NCBI GenBank assembly: GCA_029858165.1
Contig: JAOUFO010000091.1
Span: 1 to 6,995, forward strand
Origin: Deltaproteobacteria bacterium
Lineage (GTDB): Bacteria > SAR324 > JACQKK01
DNA length: 6,995 nt
Reading direction: 5' to 3'
The notes beneath the pieces are model-generated. The model made no database searches. It saw only the letters and a program-made list of their open reading frames with translations, and was not told the origin of the DNA. Of the stretch, positions 1-5,596 are shown piece after piece. The translations under genes were made by a program, and so were the position numbers. Position 1 is the stretch's first letter. Each line of letters starts with the position of its first letter.

Positions 1-472
1 TGGGATGGGATCCAACCCCAATGATCCCCTGGATCAGCGCACCGGGTTGGATGGAATCACCAGCTTTGCCACCGAATCCAAGGTGTTGAAGATGGAAAGT
101 GACGGCAGACGGGCCGGTGCTTTGGAAGATATTGAAATTTCCAGGGATGGTACGGTCACCGGGATGTTTGACAACGGTTCCACCCGGCCTTTGTACCGGC
201 TGGCCATGACCCGGTTCATCAACCCGGCGGATATGCTGCGCAGAGGTGAAAACCTGTTTGAGGAATCCCTTACCTCCGGCAAGCCCATCACCGGTACGGC
301 CAACCAGGGCGGTTTTGGCGCGGTGCGTGCCCGCAACCTGGAACGGTCCAACGTGGACCTGGCCCATGAGTTTGTGAAGATGATAGAAACCCAGCGGGCC
401 TTCCAGGCCAACGCCAAGACGGTGACCACCAGCGATGAAATGCTGTCTGATCTGGTCTCCATGAAGCGTTAA
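1..472 (+). CDS. flgE: Flagellar hook protein FlgE, C-terminal part (5' truncated by window edge)
   Basis: This is the C-terminal 156 or so residues of the hook protein, the building block of the flexible joint between the flagellar rod and filament outside the cell. The frame is open to the left edge, so the ATG at position 5 is an internal codon, with no ribosome binding site in front. The last 40 residues are the diagnostic part. They match the FlgE/FlgK/FlgG C-terminal coiled-coil domain: a SNVDLAHEFVKMIETQRAF segment, then FQANAKTV, then a TSDEMLSDLVSMKR end. The hook version (SNVDL, IETQRAFQANAK, DEML, ending LxxxKR) fits better than the rod protein FlgG, which typically has SNVNxVEE and a TTQRAYE stretch. 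The stop TAA is followed directly by an in-frame TAG (473-475). A terminator lies about 70 bases downstream, so this is the last gene of its transcript. Confidence 0.93.
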   Translation, partial: GMGSNPNDPLDQRTGLDGITSFATESKVLKMESDGRRAGALEDIEISRDGTVTGMFDNGSTRPLYRLAMTRFINPADMLRRGENLFEESLTSGKPITGTANQGGFGAVRARNLERSNVDLAHEFVKMIETQRAFQANAKTVTTSDEMLSDLVSMKR

Positions 473-492
473 TAGGCAGCTGGTAAAAAAAT

Positions 493-530
493 AAGCCTTC
501 TCAGCCGAAAAACCGGCGGAAAGGTGAGGC
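493..530 (+). other. Possible structured 3' UTR element after flgE
   Basis: Between the flgE stop and its terminator there is a small foldable segment. GCCT at 495-498 can pair with AGGC at 527-530, and GCCG at 504-507 with CGGC at 514-517, leaving a GGAAAGG bulge. AAGCCTT at 493-499 is also a perfect complement of AAGGCTT at 543-549, the 5' arm of the terminator. Two mutually exclusive folds can therefore be drawn, as in an attenuator. No plus-strand gene follows to be controlled, and I do not recognise a riboswitch family. The pairings are seen in the sequence; any function is inference and may be chance. Confidence 0.2.
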
Positions 531-539
531 CATCCAATT

Positions 540-576
540 AAAAAGGCTTCCGGTTGAACCCGGAAGCCTTTTTTTT
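540..576 (+). terminator. Strong intrinsic terminator after flgE, probably bidirectional
   Basis: A perfect 13-bp stem (541-553 with 560-572) surrounds a six-base loop and runs into a plus-strand T tract that reaches 576. The A-rich 5' flank (540-544) gives a five-T tract followed by AATT on the minus strand. The same hairpin could therefore also stop murE transcription arriving from the right. This is the expected arrangement between convergent genes. Confidence 0.88.
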
Positions 577-727
577 GTGAAAATGGGTCCACCGATGAAA
601 TCTCTGCACGGCCCACTTTTCTCCGCGCCATTCATCATTCCCGCCTCTTTCACCTTATCTTTCTATCCCTGATGGTTCTGTCAACCCCCAATTCCGGGTT
701 TGTTTGGGGGAACACCCGGGTTTTTTC

Positions 728-2254
728 TTAGCCGGGGGGATGGGTTTTGGCCCACTGGGCCACCACCTCCCGGTCGGAAAACGGGTGACGGATCCCGCCG
801 ATCTCCTGATAGGCTTCATCCCCTTTGCCGACAATCAGCACCACATCTCCGGGCTGGGCCTGGTCCAACAACCAGAAAATGGCCTCCTTCCGGTTGGGGA
901 TGCGGACCATTTGTTTGGATAGGGAGGAAGGGGAAAGTGCATCCGGGCCGGAGCGGGGGATTCCCTGTTCAATTTGATCCAGAATGGCTTCCGGATGTTC
1001 CCCCCGGGGGTTGTCGTTGGTAAGCACCAGCACATCGGCCCATTGATGGCCTACAAGGCCCATCAAAGGCCGTTTGGCCGCATCCCGCTCCCCTCCGCAA
1101 CCAAAGGCCAGCAACACCCTGCCACGGCTTAAAATACGGGCTGAGGACAGCAGGTTTTCCAATCCATCCGGTGTGTGGGCGTAATCCACCACGGCCAAAA
1201 ACAAATGGCCTGTGGTCACCCGCTCAAACCGGCCCGGTGCCCCCGCGCACAGACCGGTCAGGGGCGGCAGACGGGAAAACCCGATTCCCCCGGCCAACAA
1301 CAGCCCCAGGGCGGCCAAAAGATTGTACAGATTGTATTTTCCAAGCAGGGGGGTGGAAAACGGTGCCGTTTGTCCCTGGTAATCCAGAATCCCGGAGGCT
1401 CCCTCAGAATTCAGGGAAATCTGGCGGGCGGTCAGGTCCGCGGGATTGTTCAGTCCATAGGTGAGGGTGCTGCGTTTGTTTTTTTTCAACCGGTCAGCCA
1501 GGGTCACCCCTTCCCGGTCATCCACGTTGATCACGGCGGTTTCTATCGGGTAATCAGAAAAAAATTTGGTTTTGGCCTCCAGGTAAGCGGCCATGTCCGC
1601 GTGGAAATCCAGGTGGTCCTGGGAAAAATTGGTAAAGGCCCCCCCTTTGAAGCACAACCCCCGGGTGCGCTCCAAATCCAGCCCGATGGAACTGACCTCC
1701 AGGGCGGCCCAATGGGCGCCCCGCCCCACGCACTCATCCAAAAAGGACTGGATATCGGGGGCTTCCGGCGTGGTTCTTTCGGTAGGCCTTACCCGGCCCT
1801 CCAAACGCATCCCCAAACCTCCAAGGATGGCGCAGGGCTGGCCCAGGCCATGCAACATCTGGGCAGCCAGATAGGTGGTGGTGGTTTTGCCGTTGGTGCC
1901 GGTGACCCCCAACAGGTTCAGTTTTTGGGAGGGATGTTCGTACACCAGACCGGAAATATCCGCCAGGGTTTTGCGGTCCGGAACAACCAGAAAAATCCCA
2001 AACACTCCCGGAGGGGGGGCGGCGCACAGAGATTCAAAAACCTGTTTGTCACCCACAAAAATTGCGGGAGCCCCCATGGCTGCCGCCTGTTCCACAAACC
2101 GATGGCCATCCTGGCACCCCCCCCGGATGGCATAAAAGGCTGTGGTCGGGGTTGTTTTGCGGGAATCCACCACCAAACCCCTCAGGTCATAATCCTCCTG
2201 GAGGATGTGGGAGGCCAGGATACAACCGCACCGGGGAATCTCTTTTAGGAGCAT
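728..2254 (-). CDS. murE: UDP-N-acetylmuramoyl-L-alanyl-D-glutamate--2,6-diaminopimelate ligase (MurE)
   Basis: This cytoplasmic ATP-dependent ligase adds the third residue of the peptidoglycan stem peptide. At 508 residues it has the normal family length and all three domains. Visible motifs are: DSR at 30-32 (UDP-sugar binding in the family), the P-loop GVTGTNGKTTTT near 116-127, TTPEAPD at 161-167, EVSSIGL at 186-192, FTNFSQDHLDFH at 207-218, the lysine expected to be carbamylated (YLEAKTKFF, K228), PGRFE at 340-344, DYAHTPDG at 357-364, GCGGERDAAKRP at 385-396, DNPR at 414-417 and FSDRE near 492-496. DNPR is the known signature for meso-diaminopimelate rather than lysine. The usual GKGHE is GKGDE here (477-481), and the common SSHGL/SSHAL is SSIGL. 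The ATG is the only in-frame start before an upstream TAA. It has no clear Shine-Dalgarno sequence. No murF, mraY or fts gene adjoins it, so it lies outside a standard dcw cluster. Confidence 0.95.
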   Translation of the reverse strand: MLLKEIPRCGCILASHILQEDYDLRGLVVDSRKTTPTTAFYAIRGGCQDGHRFVEQAAAMGAPAIFVGDKQVFESLCAAPPPGVFGIFLVVPDRKTLADISGLVYEHPSQKLNLLGVTGTNGKTTTTYLAAQMLHGLGQPCAILGGLGMRLEGRVRPTERTTPEAPDIQSFLDECVGRGAHWAALEVSSIGLDLERTRGLCFKGGAFTNFSQDHLDFHADMAAYLEAKTKFFSDYPIETAVINVDDREGVTLADRLKKNKRSTLTYGLNNPADLTARQISLNSEGASGILDYQGQTAPFSTPLLGKYNLYNLLAALGLLLAGGIGFSRLPPLTGLCAGAPGRFERVTTGHLFLAVVDYAHTPDGLENLLSSARILSRGRVLLAFGCGGERDAAKRPLMGLVGHQWADVLVLTNDNPRGEHPEAILDQIEQGIPRSGPDALSPSSLSKQMVRIPNRKEAIFWLLDQAQPGDVVLIVGKGDEAYQEIGGIRHPFSDREVVAQWAKTHPPG

Positions 2255-2267
2255 GGTGATATTGAGG

Positions 2268-2296
2268 TTGACAAATATTGAAAGGGTTTCTACCTT
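2268..2296 (+). promoter_or_regulatory. Candidate sigma-70-type promoter upstream of tRNA-Gln
   Basis: A perfect TTGACA (2268-2273) is followed after 17 bases by TACCTT (2291-2296), a weak -10 match. It faces the tRNA gene, which begins about 150 bases later, a long leader for a tRNA. It is the best plus-strand promoter-like pair I see in the 2255-2446 gap. I found no convincing minus-strand promoter for murE there. Confidence 0.3.
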
Positions 2297-2300
2297 TTAT

Positions 2301-2333
2301 AGAGGTTGTGATTCATCAACCGGCCTCTTTTTT
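2301..2333 (+). terminator. Weak hairpin plus T tract between candidate promoter and tRNA
   Basis: AGAGG (2301-2305) can pair with CCTCT (2324-2328), or alternatively GGTTG (2304-2308) with CAACC (2317-2321). Either fold is followed by six Ts (2328-2333). This resembles a weak intrinsic terminator or attenuator on the plus strand, a few bases after the candidate promoter. The stems are short and compete with each other, so function is uncertain. Confidence 0.22.
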
Positions 2334-2446
2334 ACGGGTTTTTGCCTGGGTTTGGGATTGGAGGGTTGTCCGGGGAAGTGTACCCGGTCGGTTGCCTGTT
2401 CAGTGAAGGCCCCCCAGGCGGAAAACCTGATGGAAACAACGTTTAT

Positions 2447-2518
2447 TGGGGCGTCGCCAAGCGGTAAGGCATCGGGTTTTGATCCCGACATTCCCAGGTT
2501 CGATCCCTGGCGCCCCAA
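2447..2518 (+). tRNA. tRNA-Gln (anticodon UUG)
   Basis: A complete 72-base cloverleaf decodes CAA/CAG glutamine codons. The acceptor stem TGGGGCG (2447-2453) pairs with CGCCCCA (2511-2517), with discriminator base A at 2518. The D arm is GCC...GGC around AAGCGGTAA. The anticodon stem is TCGGG/CCCGA (2472-2476 and 2484-2488) enclosing the loop TTTTGAT, which places TTG at 2479-2481. The T arm is CCAGG/CCTGG with loop TTCGATC. The weak T-A first acceptor pair is typical of bacterial tRNA-Gln. CCA is not encoded and must be added after transcription. The gene is single and lies antisense within a block of minus-strand genes. Confidence 0.97.
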
Positions 2519-2522
2519 CTTC

Positions 2523-2537
2523 GGTTTTTTTTCTTTT
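2523..2537 (+). terminator. T-rich tract ending the tRNA-Gln transcript
   Basis: Eight Ts (2525-2532), a C and four more Ts start seven bases after the tRNA. There is no separate hairpin, but the GC-rich T arm and acceptor stem of the tRNA lie immediately upstream and could act as the stem of a terminator. On the minus strand, the 45 bases between the LpoA-like stop and the tRNA show no clear terminator for the envelope operon. Confidence 0.4.
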
Positions 2538-2563
2538 ACAAAGGTGCCTGCCAAGGGTTGATT

Positions 2564-4627
2564 TCAATCATCCCCGCTTTTTTCAATCACAACCTGGGAA
2601 ATCTGCTCATTCCAAATCTGGAATATCCGTGAATCCTTGGCGGCTTCACCGGTTCCTTTAAAATGGGTGTCGCCCGTAATCCCAGAAAAAGGTTCCATGG
2701 TTTTTAACGCCCGGCCGATGCGCCGTCGGGTTTGGATATGGGGGTCCTCAGTCAGGGAGGCCAGCATGTTGGCGGTGTCGTAGCCGATGGCCGTAAAGTA
2801 ATCCGGCACTCGGTAGTCGGACCGGTGTCCAAAGTAGTTTCGGTGCAGTCGGCGAAAGTTTTCGTATCCCTTATTGCCGGATTCCCTGCTGAAAGAGTCC
2901 ACAAAAACAGCCCCGTTGAGTTTATCCTCTCCCGCCACCAGAACTTCATCGCTGTTCCAATCCCGGCTGCCCAACAAAAGTTTGTTCTCTGCGTTTACCG
3001 TCACCGGATAAGAGGCAATCTGTTTGACATCCTGCCCCCCCATGGGGCCGATGGGGATGAACAAGGCGTCAAAATCCACGATGGGGTCCGCCGCCCGGTC
3101 ATTGGCTTTGTCCATCCATTCAAGATCGGCGTCAGAAAAAAAACGGTCCATGCCGGTCAGGTGTTCAAACACCTCCTGCAATCCCACCTTGGAGCGGTGG
3201 GTTCGTTTGGTCCAGGGGTCATAGGCTCCGGCTCCGGCGATTTCTCCGCCCTTGCGGCGTACCTCATCCCAGAAAACGCGGGTCATGCTTTTTCCGAAAG
3301 GGGTGTTGGGGTACACAATGGAAAACCGTTTGGCGTCCCGGTAGTCCATGGCATAGGCCACCAAATCCCGGACTTCCGCCTCCCAGGACATGTTGTTGCG
3401 AAAGCTGTATTCGCCCTTATCAGGCAATTCAGCGGATAGAGAGACTGAAATGATGGGCACCTTCAGCTCTTCCGCTTTTTTAAAGGCCGCAATGGATTCT
3501 TCTCTGGCCAGCGGTCCGATGATGGCGCTGACTTGGTCCAGCCGCACAAGTTCCTCCACCAGTCTGGCGGCCTGAGCGGGATTGTTGGAGGTATCCTTGA
3601 TCACCAGTTCCAAAGGCGGCCCGCCTTTTTTCATCAGGGAACTGTTGAACTGAACCGCCATTCGGATTCCATCCAAAACGGACCAGGAGATTCCTGGAAG
3701 AGTTGAACTGGATGAATTGAGGGGCAACAACACTCCTATCCGTCGGGGCCGGGTGTTGGCCATGGATTCAATTTCTTCCCGGGCTTCATTCAGGAATCTC
3801 TGGTCCAGAGAGGTGTCCACCAACCCTTTATCTTCTATTTTTTGCCAGGCCTCCCTGGCTTCCTCAATCATTCCCTCGTTTTGGTACACCCTGGCTTGCA
3901 GGATTTCCTTTTTGGCTTTTAGCCAGCTTACCGAAGAAAGAAGACCATCCAGTTCTTTCTGGCTTGTGATGCGTCCGGCGGCGATCAGGACATCGTCCTG
4001 GGTGGTTTTATGAAGGGTGTTTCCATTTTGCTCCATGGCCAGATACAGGGCTGCCTGGCGGTATAAACCCTGGTTTTTTGCGATGGCGGCCATCATCAGC
4101 AGGTACCGGGTTTGCATATCTGAAGGGAGGCTTGCCAAAGAGCGGGAGGAAAAATCTTCTGAGGGTTGGAATTCTATTCCCAACTGATACATTGCCTGAG
4201 CCATAAAAAAGAAGGCCTGCGGGTTTTCCGGGTAATTCGGGAACTCATCCAACAGTTTTTTAGACAAAACGTATTGATCCACCGGGTCAGCCAGGGAGTC
4301 TCCGGCTTTTAGAATCCCAAACATCAACCGGGGCAATATCTTGTTCCGCTCCGGGTAGCTCTCCACACTGCGGGCTGAAAGGTCATCCAGGCGGGATTTG
4401 AGGGTGTAATACACCCCCCCCCCCTTTCCTTTTTCCACCAATTCCAAACTGGAATCCAGATCGGTGGAATCCATCTCCAGTTTCTCATCGCCGGTGGACC
4501 ATGCTTTCTCAAGAGATTCCGGCATCTGGCCAAGCAGGCTCTGGGCCTGGACGGCCCCCGCATGGGTGACGACCCACCCGAAAATGGTGATCATTATCCA
4601 AATTTTATGCACTGGTGACCGTTTCAA
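2564..4627 (-). CDS. LpoA-like periplasmic protein: helical repeats plus periplasmic-binding-protein domain
   Basis: The 687-residue protein has an N-terminal signal peptide (hydrophobic core about residues 10-23, likely cleavage after AVQA near 28). An alpha-helical TPR-like region (about 40-290) follows, then a type-1 periplasmic-binding-protein fold from RRIGVLLPL at 295-303 onward, with IIGPLAREES, VPIISVS, FSIVYPNTPFGKSM, DALFIPIGP and a YFTAIGYDTANML stretch. This order and length match LpoA (678 residues in E. coli), the outer-membrane activator of penicillin-binding protein 1A. Related proteins are often annotated as branched-chain amino-acid ABC transporter substrate-binding proteins. 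Unlike LpoA there is no lipobox cysteine, and I see no cysteine anywhere. No permease or ATPase gene adjoins it, which argues against a transport role. Translation probably starts at TTG, whose TTGA overlaps the TGA of the SurA-like gene, suggesting coupling; GTG at codon 6 is an alternative. An 11-G run encodes residues 68-72. PBP activation is inference from architecture. Confidence 0.82.
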   Translation of the reverse strand: MKRSPVHKIWIMITIFGWVVTHAGAVQAQSLLGQMPESLEKAWSTGDEKLEMDSTDLDSSLELVEKGKGGGVYYTLKSRLDDLSARSVESYPERNKILPRLMFGILKAGDSLADPVDQYVLSKKLLDEFPNYPENPQAFFFMAQAMYQLGIEFQPSEDFSSRSLASLPSDMQTRYLLMMAAIAKNQGLYRQAALYLAMEQNGNTLHKTTQDDVLIAAGRITSQKELDGLLSSVSWLKAKKEILQARVYQNEGMIEEAREAWQKIEDKGLVDTSLDQRFLNEAREEIESMANTRPRRIGVLLPLNSSSSTLPGISWSVLDGIRMAVQFNSSLMKKGGPPLELVIKDTSNNPAQAARLVEELVRLDQVSAIIGPLAREESIAAFKKAEELKVPIISVSLSAELPDKGEYSFRNNMSWEAEVRDLVAYAMDYRDAKRFSIVYPNTPFGKSMTRVFWDEVRRKGGEIAGAGAYDPWTKRTHRSKVGLQEVFEHLTGMDRFFSDADLEWMDKANDRAADPIVDFDALFIPIGPMGGQDVKQIASYPVTVNAENKLLLGSRDWNSDEVLVAGEDKLNGAVFVDSFSRESGNKGYENFRRLHRNYFGHRSDYRVPDYFTAIGYDTANMLASLTEDPHIQTRRRIGRALKTMEPFSGITGDTHFKGTGEAAKDSRIFQIWNEQISQVVIEKSGDD
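4414..4424 (-). repeat. Poly-G tract (11 Gs on the coding strand) inside the LpoA-like gene
   Basis: Eleven consecutive Cs on the plus strand read as eleven Gs in the coding strand, covering the end of codon 68 through the first base of codon 72 (Lys-Gly-Gly-Gly-Val). This is the longest homopolymer in the window. Gain or loss of one base would shift the frame and remove the helical and binding-protein domains. In this read the frame is intact. Confidence 0.95.
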
Positions 4628-5586
4628 GGGTATATTTTGATAAAGGTTTTGGATTTAAGCCCTTCCAGGAACTTGTCCTGACGCTCGTTCCATTGGGATT
4701 GATACACCTGCTGGGCGAATCTGTTTTTATCGTAGGGGTCCATGTGGAGACAATCATCGGTTTGTTTGGTCCTTTCCCCCAGCTTTTTAATCAGGTGGTA
4801 GCCGAATTCGGTTAATACCGGCTGGCTGAGTTCCCCCACCTTTAAGTCAAAGGCCACCTCTTCAAATTGGCGGACCAACTGACCATGGCCGACAAACCCC
4901 AGATCCCCCCGGTTGGTGGCGGCGGATGGGTCGTCCGAGGTGGCTTGGGCCACATTTAAAAAATTGGCCCCGTTGACCAGGGTTTTGCGAATTTTCTGAA
5001 TTTTATCCAGGCTGGCGGGAGATCCGCCTTTCACCAGGATATGGGCCACATGGACCTCTTTGGAGCCGCCTGGCTGGTCTTTGCAGGCCTGGATGATTTC
5101 CTCCTCCCCTACATGAATGTAAGGGGCGATTTCCCTGTCCACCACCTTGCCGCGCAACATTTGGCGGGCCACAAAGGTGCGCAAGGTATCCTCGGAAAAG
5201 GTTTTGAGGATTTCCGGATCGCGGGAAATGATGGTTTCCACCCGTTCATCAATTTCCTTGTTGTCTATTTCCATTCCCAGCTTGCGCGCCCGGTTTTCCA
5301 GCAGCAGGTCTTCCACCAGTTGGGGGACGATGGTTTTCTGGAGTTCGGCTTCTTTTTTGGCCAGATCGGCCCCCCGGTAGCGGACGGACAATTGGGTTGC
5401 CTGCAGGCGGTACATGGCGTCCACCTCACGGGCGGTGATGGCGGAATCCCCCACCACGATGCGGACTTTGTCCAGGAGTTTTCTTTCCACGGCCAAAGCC
5501 GCCCCCCCGGGAAAAACCCCGGCGGGCAGGAAAAAAGAAAAAAACAACGCGGCCCAAAAGACCGCCCGCCAGGGTGCGAATCGCAT
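4624..5586 (-). CDS. SurA-like periplasmic peptidylprolyl isomerase (SurA N-domain plus one parvulin domain)
   Basis: This is an exported chaperone/foldase likely to act on outer-membrane or secreted proteins in the periplasm. Residue numbers count from the first ATG at 5592. A signal peptide spans about 1-35. A SurA-type helical N-domain follows at about 40-165 (VRIVVGDSAITAREVD, then QLVEDLLLENRARKLGMEID). A single parvulin domain lies at about 178-273: VHVAHILVK, then DDPSAATNRGDLGFVGHGQL, FEEVAFDLKVGELSQPV and EFGYHLIKK. A C-terminal helix follows and the protein ends KTFIKIYP, similar to the SurA tail. E. coli SurA is longer (428 residues) with two parvulin domains; one-domain forms are common elsewhere. 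The chosen start is the third codon (5586), because AAGGA lies five bases before it and would abut the first ATG. The TGA stop overlaps the TTG of the next gene. Orthology to SurA rather than another parvulin foldase is inferred. Confidence 0.88.
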   Translation of the reverse strand: MRFAPWRAVFWAALFFSFFLPAGVFPGGAALAVERKLLDKVRIVVGDSAITAREVDAMYRLQATQLSVRYRGADLAKKEAELQKTIVPQLVEDLLLENRARKLGMEIDNKEIDERVETIISRDPEILKTFSEDTLRTFVARQMLRGKVVDREIAPYIHVGEEEIIQACKDQPGGSKEVHVAHILVKGGSPASLDKIQKIRKTLVNGANFLNVAQATSDDPSAATNRGDLGFVGHGQLVRQFEEVAFDLKVGELSQPVLTEFGYHLIKKLGERTKQTDDCLHMDPYDKNRFAQQVYQSQWNERQDKFLEGLKSKTFIKIYP

Positions 5587-5591
5587 ACACA

Positions 5592-5596
5592 TCCTT
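5592..5596 (-). promoter_or_regulatory. Ribosome binding site that decides the SurA-like start
   Basis: AAGGA on the minus strand (5596 down to 5592) overlaps the A of the upstream gene's TGA stop. It sits five bases from the ATG at 5586-5584 but directly on the ATG at 5592-5590. The spacing favours the inner ATG. The overlap with the upstream stop suggests translational coupling. Confidence 0.6.

Noticed and set aside
694..726. Hairpin CCGGGT/ACCCGG followed by six Ts as a plus-strand terminator
   Set aside because: The stem is only six pairs with a 14-base loop, and flgE already has a strong terminator at 540-576. For murE the T tract is on the wrong side. It may be a weak backup at most.
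577..727. Possible small gene or RNA between the flgE terminator and the murE stop
   Set aside because: I see no start codon with a ribosome binding site, no convincing coding frame and no stable structure; it appears to be plain convergent intergenic sequence.
1175..2248. Long plus-strand open frame of 357 codons antisense to murE
   Set aside because: The minus strand encodes an unmistakable full-length MurE. The plus-strand frame has low-complexity GGQ/GP-rich composition, typical of a shadow frame.
2205..2561. Plus-strand open frame covering the tRNA region
   Set aside because: It runs straight through the tRNA-Gln gene and overlaps the murE start; its sequence shows no protein-family features.
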